Below the pieces are notes generated by a model that was not told the origin of the DNA, did not search any database, and saw nothing but the letters and a program-made list of their open reading frames with translations. Positions 1 through 8,721 of a stretch of 64,000 nt of DNA are shown here, piece after piece. Made by a program: the position numbers and the translations under genes. The stretch spans positions 1 to 64,000 of the forward strand of contig QKIQ01000046.1 in assembly GCA_003249555.1 (NCBI GenBank), written 5' to 3'. The stretch is from Clostridia bacterium (GTDB lineage: Bacteria > Bacillota > Clostridia > Christensenellales > SZUA-584). The number at the start of each line of letters is the position of its first letter. The stretch's first letter is position 1.

Positions 1-81
1 TTTTCAAGAGGCTTCGCCACATTTTTTATCTTATTTGTCAAGTGGTTTTAATCATTTTGGATATTATTTTGAAATTCTCTG

Positions 82-120
82 CAAAAAAAGAGTGGGGTAT
101 CAATTGTGATACTCCACTCT
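82..120 (-). terminator. Rho-independent terminator of the C-GCAxxG-C-C gene
   Basis: A 14-bp stem (89-102 with 107-120, one G-T wobble) with a 4-nt loop lies directly after the stop codon of the minus-strand gene at 124-495. On the minus strand it is followed by a run of seven T (82-88), the classic intrinsic terminator layout. Confidence 0.85.
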
Positions 121-123
121 TTC

Positions 124-495
124 TTAACTTAATGACATTGCGCTGCTGGGGTTCTTTTCGGCGCTGTCCAGCAAATCGCGGCAGATAAGTGAGTCGAATT
201 CGTCCTTGAACTTGAGCGCAAATGTTTGCACGCGATCATAATGGGCGTCCTTTGTTGCCTTGTCGGCCGGGTCGATTTCACCGTAAAGCAGGCCCGCGAT
301 AAGCGCCATGCCGGAGACCACGCCGCAAACCTCTTTCAAATGCCCCACACCGCCACCGAACGATGAGGCCATTTTAAGCATTGTGTTTTCGTTCAACTGT
401 GTCAGGTCGGTGAAAGCGGCTGCGACGGATTGGGCGCAGTTATAGCCGCTTAAGAATAACTTTCTGGCTTTCTCCACTCTTTGATCTGATGTCAT
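124..495 (-). CDS. C-GCAxxG-C-C family putative redox protein
   Basis: A 123-residue protein of the C_GCAxxG_C_C family, small cytoplasmic proteins named after spaced cysteines and thought to be redox-active or metal-binding; no reaction is established. Visible are the NCAQSV segment near residue 20, the FGGGVG-x5-CG motif in the middle (GGGVGHLKEVCGVVSG) and a C-terminal Cys in SLICRDLL. The exact GCA of the family name reads NCAQ here. The ATG at 495 was chosen because AGGGGG sits 7 nt upstream; an in-frame TTG 21 nt earlier has no ribosome-binding site. It is a single-gene transcript with its own terminator. Family is fairly sure, function unknown. Confidence 0.8.
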   Translation of the reverse strand: MTSDQRVEKARKLFLSGYNCAQSVAAAFTDLTQLNENTMLKMASSFGGGVGHLKEVCGVVSGMALIAGLLYGEIDPADKATKDAHYDRVQTFALKFKDEFDSLICRDLLDSAEKNPSSAMSLS

Positions 496-659
496 ATGAC
501 AGCCCCCTGTTTTCAAATTTTCTTGAGTATATACATTATATTTAATGAATTCAATTGAAGCGGGCGGATATGATGAATGGTGTGTTGTATAGATTCTACA
601 TCGACGTTTTCAAGAGTATGTTTTCAAGGCCAACGTAGATGTTTTCACAGGTAATAACC

Positions 660-688
660 TTGAATACGGCTTTCAAGTGTGTTATATT
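660..688 (+). promoter_or_regulatory. Sigma-A promoter for the DUF1015/lysC operon
   Basis: TTGAAT at 660-665 and TATATT at 683-688 are separated by 17 bp and lie 34 bp before the ATG at 723. The rest of the 496-722 gap contains short repeated TGTTTTCA words (about 608-652) but no gene. Confidence 0.6.
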
Positions 689-722
689 GACCTATATGCT
701 ATTTTGTGAGTAGGAGGATCGG

Positions 723-2240
723 ATGGACACAGATCAATTGGGGATTGTATTCCCTCAGATACTTATTCCGGATAAAAAAGTGAATAAGCAAAAATGGTCG
801 GTTATTGCTTGCGATCAATTCACCTCAAACGAGGATTATTGGATAAAGACAGCACGGCTAGTGGGCGGCTCACCTTCTTCATATCATATTATTGTTCCTG
901 AGCTTTTCTTAAAAGACAACGATGCGAAAGAGAGAATTGCCCACGCGAAGCAAACGATGCGCGATTATATTGAGGACGGGGTGCTTGTGAGCCTGCCCGA
1001 AGGTTTGATGCTGGTGGAACGAGAGACGCCGCATGGCACGCGTGTGGGCGTGGTGCTTGCCGTCGATCTTGAGCAGTACGACACCGATGCGTCTAAAAAG
1101 CCGTTGATTCGCGCCACGGAAAGAACAGTGACCGAGAGGCTGCCTGTTCGTATCAACCTTCGTGAGGATGCGGTGCTCGAGTGCCCGCATGTCATGCTGC
1201 TGATTAACGATATTAAGGACACCATTATTGCGCCTGTCTATCAAGTCAGAGAAAAATTTTCAAAGATATACAGCACGCCGCTGATGCAAAACGGCGGCCA
1301 TGTACAAGGTTGGTTTATCGACGACCCGGCTGTGCTGAGCGGTGTGACGGATGCGCTTGGTAGGTTAAAAGAGCAAAGCAGGGACAATATGCTGTTTGCT
1401 GTGGGCGACGGCAACCATTCGCTGGCTGCGGCCAAGGCGGTATGGGATAAGCGCAAAGAAATGATGACGCCTGAGGAGCGCGCCAACAGTCCGCTTCGTT
1501 ATGCGCTCTGTGAGGTGGTCAATCTTTATGACCCCGGTATCACGGTTCATCCGATTCACCGTGTCGTGTTTAATGTGCCCGATGTGTCTAACGCGCTTCG
1601 CACATTGGTGTCTATTTTTAACCGAACGGGTCAGGAAGCGCATATGATGTATACGCGCGGGACGCGTGTTCAGAAAAAAGAGGGCGTCCATACGATTCTG
1701 TTTGAATCCAAAATGTCTAAAGGGCATATTGAGGTCACAAAACCCAAGCATCCGCTGGTGAGCCAGACGCTGACCGAAGCGCTGGACTTGCTCGCGGAAG
1801 AACTGCCCAAAGCGCGTATCGATTATATTCATGGCGACGATGAGTTTCATGCACTGGCGCGCAGCCATGCAAGCCTTGGTTTCATTATGGAACCCATGCA
1901 GAAAAATGAAATATTTGACAATGTGATCGAATATGGTGTGCTGCCCAAAAAGGCGTTCTCGCTGGGTATGGCCGAGGAAAAACGGTACTATTTTGAATGC
2001 CGCCTGATTGTGGAGGCGGAGGATGATGAGCCTGAAGAAGAGCCGATCCCGGCGGAGTCTTCTGAAATTTCTCAGGAGCCTGTGGAATTACCGGCGGAGC
2101 AAAACGATGACGAACCGGCGGAGAAAGATGAGCAAGCGCCAGTGGAGCAGGATGACCAGGCGGCAGATGTGGAAGAAGATAGTGACACACGCGCATCGCG
2201 CAAGCCAAGGCGCGGGCTATTTGGACGAAAGCGGGATTAA
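723..2240 (+). CDS. DUF1015 family protein with acidic C-terminal tail
   Basis: A 505-residue protein. Residues 1 to about 415 match the DUF1015 family (uncharacterised; in Firmicutes often found near serine/amino-acid biosynthesis genes). Conserved-looking pieces include VIACDQFTSNEDYW near residue 27 and VGDGNHSLAAAKAVWD near 227, which look like an active-site loop. The last ~75 residues are a low-complexity tail rich in Glu, Asp and Pro that ends in a basic GLFGRKRD; this is not part of the family core and is probably disordered. Start ATG has GTAGGAGG 5 nt upstream. The stop is 3 nt before the aspartate kinase start, so the two genes are translationally coupled. The enzymatic role is unknown; linkage to lysC hints at amino-acid metabolism. 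Confidence 0.85.
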   Translation: MDTDQLGIVFPQILIPDKKVNKQKWSVIACDQFTSNEDYWIKTARLVGGSPSSYHIIVPELFLKDNDAKERIAHAKQTMRDYIEDGVLVSLPEGLMLVERETPHGTRVGVVLAVDLEQYDTDASKKPLIRATERTVTERLPVRINLREDAVLECPHVMLLINDIKDTIIAPVYQVREKFSKIYSTPLMQNGGHVQGWFIDDPAVLSGVTDALGRLKEQSRDNMLFAVGDGNHSLAAAKAVWDKRKEMMTPEERANSPLRYALCEVVNLYDPGITVHPIHRVVFNVPDVSNALRTLVSIFNRTGQEAHMMYTRGTRVQKKEGVHTILFESKMSKGHIEVTKPKHPLVSQTLTEALDLLAEELPKARIDYIHGDDEFHALARSHASLGFIMEPMQKNEIFDNVIEYGVLPKKAFSLGMAEEKRYYFECRLIVEAEDDEPEEEPIPAESSEISQEPVELPAEQNDDEPAEKDEQAPVEQDDQAADVEEDSDTRASRKPRRGLFGRKRD

Positions 2241-2243
2241 TGA

Positions 2244-3557
2244 ATGAAGGTGTGCAAATTTGGCGGCAGCTCGCTTGCGGACGCTGACCAGTTTAAAAAA
2301 GTCAAACAAATTATCGAGTCGGACACGCAGCGTGTTTACATTGTGCCTTCGGCTCCCGGCAAGCGCTCTTCGGGCGATACAAAGGTCACAGACCTTTTAT
2401 ATGCGTATCATGCAGCTGTCAGCAGCGGTGAAGACGGTACTGGCATATTCGATGAAATCAGGAAGCGGTTTGTGTCGCTTCGAGATGAACTTGAACTTGG
2501 CACGGATATTGAATCGTATCTTGAGACGATACATTGTGATGTGCAAAACGGTGCGGGTGTGGATTATACGGTAAGCCGCGGCGAGTTTTTGAACGGCATA
2601 TTGATGGCGGACTACTTAAATTTCGATTTTGTCGATCCGGCGGAAACCATATTTTTTAGCATGGACGGCGTATACGAATCGGAGAAGACACGCACAGTGA
2701 TGCGCGGGCGGCTTCGCCATTCGAAAAATGCTGTCATCCCTGGCTTTTACGGAAGCATGCCGGACGGGCAAATTAAAACGTTTTCACGCGGCGGTTCGGA
2801 TATCACGGGCGCGATTGTGGCAAGATCGGCCAGAGCTGATGTGTACGAAAATTGGACGGATGTATCGGGCGTGCTCATGGCGGATCCGCGCATTGTCGAC
2901 AGCCCCAAAGTGATCAAAAAAATCACATACCGAGAGCTTAGAGAGCTTTCCTATATGGGTGCGACGGTGTTGCATGAAGACGCGATATTCCCTGTGTTTA
3001 AAGCGAATATCCCGATCAATATCAAAAACACCAATGCTCCTGATGATCAAGGCACAATGATTGTGCCCAATGTGGACGACGGCGACACGGATATTATCAC
3101 GGGAATCGCTGGCAAAAAGGGGTTTTCAGTTCTTGCAGTGGAAAAGGCCAACATGAATGCGGAGCTTGGCTTTGGCCGCCGTATGCTCTCGGCTCTCGAA
3201 AAAAACAATATATCCTTTGAACATATGCCTTCGGGCATTGATACCCTTGGAATCGTGCTTGCCAACAACGAAATTGAGGGCAAACAGCCGCAACTCCTGG
3301 ATGATGTCTATAACCTGTGTCAGCCCGATTCGCTTGAGGTGTTTAAAGGCCTCGCGCTTATCGCAACGGTGGGCCGCGGCATGATCAGCAAAGTGGGCGT
3401 TGCGAGCCGCTTGTTTACCGCATTGGCCGAGAATGATGTTAACATCCGTATGATCGACCAAGGATCGAGCGAAATCAACATCATTGTGGGTGTGGACGAA
3501 AAGGATTTTGAAAAAGCCATTCGTGCCATATACAACGCATTCTGCGGACAGAAATGA
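2244..3557 (+). CDS. lysC: Aspartate kinase
   Basis: Aspartate kinase (EC 2.7.2.4) phosphorylates aspartate in the first step to lysine, diaminopimelate, threonine and methionine. The 437-residue protein begins with the kinase motif KFGGSSLAD, contains the substrate region SRGEFLNGILMADYL and FSRGGSDITGA, and has a C-terminal regulatory part with tandem ACT domains (from about residue 290, with VGRGMISKVGVASRLF and IDQGSSEINIIVGV). The full-length ACT region suggests feedback control by an amino acid, which one cannot be read. It has no obvious own ribosome-binding site and relies on coupling to the DUF1015 gene; its TGA overlaps the ATG of the permease gene by 4 nt. Confidence 0.95.
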   Translation: MKVCKFGGSSLADADQFKKVKQIIESDTQRVYIVPSAPGKRSSGDTKVTDLLYAYHAAVSSGEDGTGIFDEIRKRFVSLRDELELGTDIESYLETIHCDVQNGAGVDYTVSRGEFLNGILMADYLNFDFVDPAETIFFSMDGVYESEKTRTVMRGRLRHSKNAVIPGFYGSMPDGQIKTFSRGGSDITGAIVARSARADVYENWTDVSGVLMADPRIVDSPKVIKKITYRELRELSYMGATVLHEDAIFPVFKANIPINIKNTNAPDDQGTMIVPNVDDGDTDIITGIAGKKGFSVLAVEKANMNAELGFGRRMLSALEKNNISFEHMPSGIDTLGIVLANNEIEGKQPQLLDDVYNLCQPDSLEVFKGLALIATVGRGMISKVGVASRLFTALAENDVNIRMIDQGSSEINIIVGVDEKDFEKAIRAIYNAFCGQK

Positions 3558-4531
3558 TTTTCAATTCACTGCAAGCGGTATTGGTTATTTTCGCGCTGAT
3601 AGGAGCCGGGGTGTTTGTGGCTTGGCGCAAATGGGTATCGCGGGAAACCGCAAAGTCGTTTCCAAAAATCGTCATCAATCTGGCGGTGCCGGGAACGGTT
3701 GTGTACAGCTTATACAGCAATTTTACGCGGCAGCAGCTTATTGAAGCATGGCTGCCGCTTCTGATTATTTTTCTTGTGATGCCGACAGCATATATTCTGG
3801 GGCACATATTTGCACGTCTTTTTAAAGTACCCGTCACGCGTCGCGGTGTTTTCGTGGTGCTGTTTTCGTTTTCCAATTCCGTGTTTATCGGCTTTCCTGT
3901 GGCGCAGGCGCTGTTTGGCGATGCGGGCATGACGTATGCCGTTTTTTATTTTCTCGCAAACACATCCGCGTTCTGGCTGCTTGGCAACTATGCTATCAAG
4001 CGTGACGCGGATGCGTTGAAAGGCCGACAGCAGCGGTACCGATTTGGCCAAGTGATTAAAAAGCTGATTCAGCCGCCCATTTTGACGGTGTTCGTTATGA
4101 TTGTCGTCATATTTGCACAAATCAAGCTGCCGGACATGATACTGACAACAGCCAAATACATAGGGAATTTGACAACGCCGCTGTCGCTGATATTTATCGG
4201 ATGCATGATATATGATATGGGCTTTGCAGGTATGAGGTGGGAAAAGAGTGTGGCCACAGTACTGCTTGGCCGGTTTGTGATAATTCCCGCTTTATGCTTT
4301 GGTATGTGTGCATTAGGCATTGCGCTGTTTGCGCCCGGAGCATCAGCGGAACTTGTGTTAATGCGAAACGTTTTTGTGATGCAGATCGGTCTGCCCGCCA
4401 TGATGCAAACGTCGATTGTGGCGGAGCTGTATGGCGCCGATTCGGAATATGCCACCAAAAATGTCTTCTTTACGATGCTCGCATCCTTATTAACCATACC
4501 GCTTTATATGCTTTTGCTGCACACATTGTAG
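3554..4531 (+). CDS. AEC family transporter (auxin efflux carrier type)
   Basis: A 325-residue integral membrane protein with about ten hydrophobic segments, matching the AEC (auxin efflux carrier/YwkB) family of secondary transporters. The first segment starts at residue 5 (LQAVLVIFALIGAGVFV); polar breaks in the middle carry INLAVPGTVVYSLYSN and a FSNSVFIGFPVAQALFG motif typical of the family. Substrates of bacterial members are often small organic or amino acids. The ATGA overlap with aspartate kinase shows co-translation, so a role in moving an aspartate-family metabolite is possible but is inference only. Its stop lies 3 nt from the convergent GntR gene's stop. Confidence 0.85.
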   Translation: MIFNSLQAVLVIFALIGAGVFVAWRKWVSRETAKSFPKIVINLAVPGTVVYSLYSNFTRQQLIEAWLPLLIIFLVMPTAYILGHIFARLFKVPVTRRGVFVVLFSFSNSVFIGFPVAQALFGDAGMTYAVFYFLANTSAFWLLGNYAIKRDADALKGRQQRYRFGQVIKKLIQPPILTVFVMIVVIFAQIKLPDMILTTAKYIGNLTTPLSLIFIGCMIYDMGFAGMRWEKSVATVLLGRFVIIPALCFGMCALGIALFAPGASAELVLMRNVFVMQIGLPAMMQTSIVAELYGADSEYATKNVFFTMLASLLTIPLYMLLLHTL

Positions 4532-4534
4532 CTT

Positions 4535-5242
4535 TTAGCCGCTCGGTTGTTTGCTGATATGGATGTTGTATTCAAACATATCCGTTCGGTATGCGGCGTG
4601 CTCGTAATACAGCGTGATGCCGCTGGCCGCGTAATATAGGCTGTTTACCATAAGTACGGGCGTTTGGCGCGTGATGCCAAGGTCTTCCTGAAGCCTAGGC
4701 CCTGGCAGCTGGGCCGACATTGAGCTGTCAGCGCTGCTGATTTTATGGCCGTATGTATCCGCCATCAGGCTGTAAAGCGAGCCGAGCAGGTCATTGAGGC
4801 GCAGCCCTGGGCATATGTGCATGGGAATAAAAATCTCTTCCACCGCGACAGGCATCCCGTCAGCCAGACGGATGCGCACGGCACGGTAACCTTCACCTTT
4901 GGCGCTAAGCAAACCGGCCACATCGGCAGGCGGTTCGCAGACGGAGAAAAAGGACACCTTTGTTGCTGGCTTGAGTCCTCTTAGGCGCACCGTCTCGGTA
5001 AAGCTCGATATGTTTTGCTGCTGGATTTTATGTGCGGATACAAATGTGCCGCGGCCTTGCTCGCGGTAAAGCACGCCCGTCTTCACCAGTTCTGTCAGCG
5101 CCTGACGCACCGTCATTCTCGAAAGAGCGTGGGTAGAGGCAAGATCACGCTCTGAAGGCAGTTTGTCACCCGGTGCGAGATCGCCGCTCTCAATTCTTTG
5201 TCGTATTGTTTCTTTGAACGTCACATATACCGGTGTTTTCAT
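4535..5242 (-). CDS. GntR/HutC family transcriptional regulator
   Basis: A 235-residue regulator. Residues 1-75 form the GntR winged helix (GDLAPGDKLPSERDLA, then LSRMTVRQALTELVKTG with the recognition helix); residues 90-235 form a UTRA effector domain of the HutC type (RAVRIRLADGMPVAVEEIFIP), which binds a small metabolite, commonly a sugar phosphate or amino acid. The ATG at 5242 is preferred because GGAG lies 6 nt upstream; an in-frame TTG 12 nt earlier overlaps that site. The gene is convergent with the AEC gene and divergent from the LysM-CAP gene. Its target and ligand cannot be told from the sequence. Confidence 0.9.
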   Translation of the reverse strand: MKTPVYVTFKETIRQRIESGDLAPGDKLPSERDLASTHALSRMTVRQALTELVKTGVLYREQGRGTFVSAHKIQQQNISSFTETVRLRGLKPATKVSFFSVCEPPADVAGLLSAKGEGYRAVRIRLADGMPVAVEEIFIPMHICPGLRLNDLLGSLYSLMADTYGHKISSADSSMSAQLPGPRLQEDLGITRQTPVLMVNSLYYAASGITLYYEHAAYRTDMFEYNIHISKQPSG

Positions 5243-5359
5243 TTTCTTCTCCAATTAACCAAAGCTTAGCACGAGTCAGCATGTCTGTAAATATTTACGC
5301 GCATTTAAGCGCAAAATAGCGTAAAAAGCAGCGGTTAAACAGTGAAAGGAGCTTTGAAT

Positions 5360-6133
5360 ATGAAAAAACTGCTTAAGAAAGTTGTGATTCTCACACTGGC
5401 GCTGTGTATGCTGACGGCTACGCTCACGCTCGCGGCCAGCACATACACGGTGAAATCCGGCGATACGCTCTATAAGATAGCCAGCGTCAACAACGTGACT
5501 TTGGATGATCTTCTTGCGGCCAATCCGTCCATTAAAAACGCGTCGCTGATTTATGCCGGACAAACGCTTAATATTCCGACCACAAAATCAGTAAGCTATA
5601 CAGTTCAGCGAGGCGACACGTTCTTTGGTATCGCAAAGAAGTTTGAAATCAGCGTTGATGAACTGAAAAAAGCCAACCCCAACATCACAAATATCAACTT
5701 GATCTATGTGGGGCAGACGATGACAATACCCGATACACAGTCGCTTGCGAGCCACGAACAGCAGGTGTTTGAGTTGGTTAATAAGGAGCGCGCAAATCGC
5801 GGACTGCCATTGCTTAAGCTCAATACAGAGCTCAGCCGCGTGGCGCGATTTAAAAGCCAGGACATGATCGACAAAAAATACTTTTCGCATACATCGCCCA
5901 CATACGGATCGCCGTTTGATATGATGCAAAGCTTTGGACTCAAATTCAGCGCGGGGGGAGAGAATATCGCCTATGGGCAGCGAACGGCTTTAGAGGTCAT
6001 GAATTCATGGATGAATTCGTCGGGGCACAGAGCCAATATTCTTTCAGAGGCCTACACACAAATTGGTATCGGTGTCGCAAAAACGGCAAGCGGCACATTG
6101 TATTGGACACAAATGTTTATGAATCCGTACTAA
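5360..6133 (+). CDS. Secreted LysM-LysM-CAP domain protein
   Basis: A 257-residue exported cell-wall protein. A signal peptide of about 26 residues (basic MKKLLKK then a hydrophobic stretch ending in LAAS) is followed by two LysM peptidoglycan-binding repeats (about 27-72, YTVKSGDTLYKIA; and 78-123, YTVQRGDTFFGIA), then a CAP/SCP-like domain of the YkwD type (about 133-257) with the signature residues FSHTSP, GENIAYG and SGHRANIL. YkwD-type CAP proteins are widespread in sporulating Firmicutes; the biochemical role is not settled. The ATG at 5360 follows AAAGGAG with proper spacing; the in-frame GTG at 5342 would overlap that site. It is monocistronic. Confidence 0.92.
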   Translation: MKKLLKKVVILTLALCMLTATLTLAASTYTVKSGDTLYKIASVNNVTLDDLLAANPSIKNASLIYAGQTLNIPTTKSVSYTVQRGDTFFGIAKKFEISVDELKKANPNITNINLIYVGQTMTIPDTQSLASHEQQVFELVNKERANRGLPLLKLNTELSRVARFKSQDMIDKKYFSHTSPTYGSPFDMMQSFGLKFSAGGENIAYGQRTALEVMNSWMNSSGHRANILSEAYTQIGIGVAKTASGTLYWTQMFMNPY

Positions 6134-6225
6134 TGGTGAGCATGTCGAAAAACCTTCGGTTTTCCGCTAGTTTTTTGGTTTTGCTTGTTCCTCGCTACGC
6201 TCGAAACAGCGAAAAACCACAAGGT

Positions 6226-6275
6226 GTGGGCTGCGCGGGCAAAGCCCGTCTTACCCACGAATTATATTTTTCACT
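6226..6275 (+). terminator. Nested hairpin downstream of the LysM-CAP gene
   Basis: GTGGG (6226-6230) pairs with CCCAC (6254-6258) and encloses GCGGGC-AAA-GCCCG. A T-rich tract (ATATTTTTCACTTTTTT) follows, so it could end transcription from the plus strand. The region 6134-6225 also has a run of short GC words with CGCTACGCTCG; I see no gene in it. Confidence 0.5.
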
Positions 6276-6289
6276 TTTTTGACAGTCTG

Positions 6290-6310
6290 AAGCGGGCTAA
6301 ATGCCCGCTT
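6290..6310. repeat. 8-bp stem hairpin after alaS
   Basis: AAGCGGGC at 6290-6297 pairs with GCCCGCTT at 6303-6310 across a 5-nt loop, just 14 nt past the alaS stop on the minus strand. There is no T run on the minus side, so it is either a weak terminator or an RNA-protecting 3' hairpin. Confidence 0.5.
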
Positions 6311-6323
6311 AGTCAAGTTGTTC

Positions 6324-8117
6324 TTATTTGTTTATCAGCACAGCCTTGATGCGGCGAACGCCCGCCGAACTGGATTGCTCTTTTTGAATCTTAAAACCGC
6401 CGAGCTCGCCCGTGTTGCTTGCGTGCGGTCCGCCGCAAATTTCCTTGGAGAAATCACCCGCGGAATACACTTTGACGATGCTGCCGTATTTGGAGTCGAA
6501 TATACCGATGGCACCCTGCCCTTTGGCTTCATCCACGCTCATTTCCTCGCAGACGATAGGCATGTTCTGCTCGATCGCCTCATTGACGAGACGTTCCACC
6601 TCGTCTAGCTCCGGCTTCTCCACTTTCCTCGAAAAAGCGAAATCGAAACGCAGGCGATCTGCGGTGATGTTGCTGCCGCGCTGCTCCACCTCGGTGCCCA
6701 GCACCTGCCGCAGCGCAGCGTGCATGAGATGCGTGGCGGTGTGCAGTCTCGCGGTGGCTTCGCCTGTGTCGGCAAGGCCGCCCTTGAAACGCTGTTCCGC
6801 GCCCGCGCCGGAAACCTCCTGGTGCTTACGGAACGCTTCATCAAAGCCTTTTTCGTCCACTTCCAGTCCGTGCTCGTGCGCAAGCTCCAAAGTGAACTCA
6901 AGAGGGAAACCGAAAGTATCGTAAAGATGAAAAGCGTCTTTTCCTGCAATGATTTTACCGTTAAGACGCGCTTCAAGCTTCTCAAACTCTTTCAGTCCCT
7001 GCGTGATGGTGCGCGAGAAACGCTCCTCTTCGAGATTGAGCTCGGTGATGATGCGCTCGGCATTGCGCCCCAGTTCGGGATACGCGTCCTTATACTGATC
7101 GATCACGGCCTGTGCGACATGCTGCAAAGACATGCGCTCAATACCCAGTCGCAGCGCGTACCGCACGGCGCGGCGAATCAGTCGGCGCAGCACGTAGCCT
7201 TGATCCACGTTGGATGGTGTGACACCCTTTTCGTCTCCCAGTATGAAAGTGGCGCAGCGTATATGATCAGCGATGATGCGAAACGCGCGCATGGTGTCAG
7301 GGTCATCCTCGTAGCCCTGGCCGGAAAGCTCTTCGATTTTGGCGAGTATGCCGCTGAACGCGTCGGTGTCGTAGACGGATTTTTTGCCCTGTAATGTGGC
7401 GATGGTACGGTCCAGCCCCATGCCGGTGTCCACGTTTTTTTGAGTGAGCGGCTCAAACCTGCCGTCTGCTGTTTTATTGTATTGCATAAAAACGTCGTTC
7501 CAGATTTCCAGATACTTGCCGCATGAGCATGCCGGGCTGCAATCTTTTGAGCATGCCGGAATGCCTGTATCGATAAACATCTCGGTGTCCGGACCGCACG
7601 GGCCTGTCTGCCCTGCGGGGCCCCACCAGTTATGCTTTTTATCAAGAAAAAAGATGTGGCTTTCGTCTACACCGAGGCTCATCCAAATGCTGGCGGATTC
7701 GGTGTCTTTGGGCGCGTCCGCATCGCCCGCAAAGCATGTGAAGTAAAGCTTGTCCTTGTCAAGCCCAAGCCACTCGTCGGACGTTAAGAATTCAAAGCTG
7801 TAAGAAATGGCTTCTTTTTTGAAATAATCTCCGAGTGACCAGTTGCCCAGCATTTCAAAGAACGTGCAGTGGGACGCGTCGCCCACGGCGTCGATATCGC
7901 CGGTGCGCACGCATTTTTGCACATCGGTTAAGCGCGTGCCCTCAGGGTGCCTTGCGCCCAGCAGATACGGCACCAGCGGGTGCATGCCGGCCGTGGTAAA
8001 CAACACGGTGGGGTCGTTTTCGGGTATCAAAGACGCGGAAGGGATGATTTTATGCCCCTTCGACGCGAAAAACTCAAGATACATCTGCCGAAGCTCTTTA
8101 CTGGTCAGCTGTTTCAA
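6324..8117 (-). CDS. alaS: Alanyl-tRNA synthetase, short form lacking the C-Ala domain
   Basis: Alanine-tRNA ligase (EC 6.1.1.7), class II. The 597-residue chain begins with the catalytic core (LRQMYLEFFASKGH, TTAGMHPLVPYLLG, GNWSLGDYFKKEA), continues with the tRNA-recognition region, and ends with the editing domain. The editing zinc site looks intact: HTATH at residues 459-463 and CGGPH at 561-565. Bacterial AlaRS is usually about 870 residues with a DHHA1-type C-Ala domain; here the protein stops right after the editing domain (…VRRIKAVLINK) followed by a normal stop and hairpin, so this is a natural short form, not an obvious truncation. Start is a TTG with AAGGAG 9 nt upstream. No T-box is visible upstream. 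Confidence 0.93.
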   Translation of the reverse strand: MKQLTSKELRQMYLEFFASKGHKIIPSASLIPENDPTVLFTTAGMHPLVPYLLGARHPEGTRLTDVQKCVRTGDIDAVGDASHCTFFEMLGNWSLGDYFKKEAISYSFEFLTSDEWLGLDKDKLYFTCFAGDADAPKDTESASIWMSLGVDESHIFFLDKKHNWWGPAGQTGPCGPDTEMFIDTGIPACSKDCSPACSCGKYLEIWNDVFMQYNKTADGRFEPLTQKNVDTGMGLDRTIATLQGKKSVYDTDAFSGILAKIEELSGQGYEDDPDTMRAFRIIADHIRCATFILGDEKGVTPSNVDQGYVLRRLIRRAVRYALRLGIERMSLQHVAQAVIDQYKDAYPELGRNAERIITELNLEEERFSRTITQGLKEFEKLEARLNGKIIAGKDAFHLYDTFGFPLEFTLELAHEHGLEVDEKGFDEAFRKHQEVSGAGAEQRFKGGLADTGEATARLHTATHLMHAALRQVLGTEVEQRGSNITADRLRFDFAFSRKVEKPELDEVERLVNEAIEQNMPIVCEEMSVDEAKGQGAIGIFDSKYGSIVKVYSAGDFSKEICGGPHASNTGELGGFKIQKEQSSSAGVRRIKAVLINK

Positions 8118-8230
8118 TTTAATTAACTCCTTTTTAACGCTTTTTGACGATTATACATTATAGCAATAAAATGGGCGCAAAACAAGGCAAATATCCGGTT
8201 TGCATTCTGCATAAAGAATGCGAGAAGAAT

Positions 8231-8246
8231 GCGCTGCATCCAGCGC
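8231..8246 (-). terminator. Hairpin abutting the DUF1294 stop codon
   Basis: GCGCTG/CAGCGC with a 4-nt loop directly follows the stop of the minus-strand gene at 8247; a second stem (GCATTCT/AGAATGC, about 8201-8220) lies just beyond. T content downstream is modest, so termination is plausible, not certain. Confidence 0.4.
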
Positions 8247-8513
8247 TTATTGGCACAGCAAAACATATGCAAGCGCCGCATGAGCAAGCGCGATAACCGG
8301 TATAAAAACCATAAAGCGCAGCTTCCTTGTTTTGTGACGAAAAAAGAGCATAGACAGCCATATGCCAATCGCGCCGCCAACCAGCGCAAGCAAAAACAGC
8401 GTGCGCTCGCTGACGCGGCGGTTATGCCTGATGGCAGCGCGTTTGTCTGCTGCGCATACGACAAAACCGACAATATTAAAAATGATCAGATATGCGGCTA
8501 AAATATATGGCAT
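8247..8513 (-). CDS. DUF1294 family membrane protein
   Basis: An 88-residue membrane protein of the DUF1294 family. Three hydrophobic segments are visible (residues 3-20, 38-56 and 68-86) with the family's charged stretch CAADKRAAIRHNRRVSE between the first two and FFRHKTRK between the last two. No function is known for the family. The ATG is preceded by AAGGAAAAAAAT, an acceptable ribosome-binding site. It lies between alaS and the divergent pyruvate kinase gene and appears to be transcribed separately from alaS, given the hairpins between them. Confidence 0.82.
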   Translation of the reverse strand: MPYILAAYLIIFNIVGFVVCAADKRAAIRHNRRVSERTLFLLALVGGAIGIWLSMLFFRHKTRKLRFMVFIPVIALAHAALAYVLLCQ

Positions 8514-8675
8514 ATTTTTTTCCTTTTTTCTCTCATTTTAATTGCATTGACGCATAGCCGCAAGGATAAGTCTTTAGATTAGCGAAATCTTCAAAAAGCT
8601 AAGTGAAACAAAGAAAAATATATGGACGTATAAATAAACACGCTAGAGTTTACCATATCAACGCATATACGGTTG

Positions 8676-8703
8676 TTGCTTAATTGGCCGAAACATTTAT
8701 AAT
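8676..8703 (+). promoter_or_regulatory. Promoter of pyk
   Basis: TTGCTT at 8676-8681 and TATAAT at 8698-8703 with 16-bp spacing, 18 bp upstream of the pyruvate kinase ATG. The short 5' leader leaves only the ribosome-binding site AAAGGAG. Confidence 0.6.
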
Positions 8704-8721
8704 AGTAACAAAGGAGAGTTT

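Noticed and set aside
6134..6225. GC-rich repeats after the LysM-CAP gene as an insertion-sequence end
   Set aside because: No transposase, no terminal inverted repeats and no target duplication could be seen.
8118..8230. Possible T-box ahead of alaS
   Set aside because: There is no GGGTGGNACCGCG sequence and no terminator/antiterminator pair; only short hairpins.
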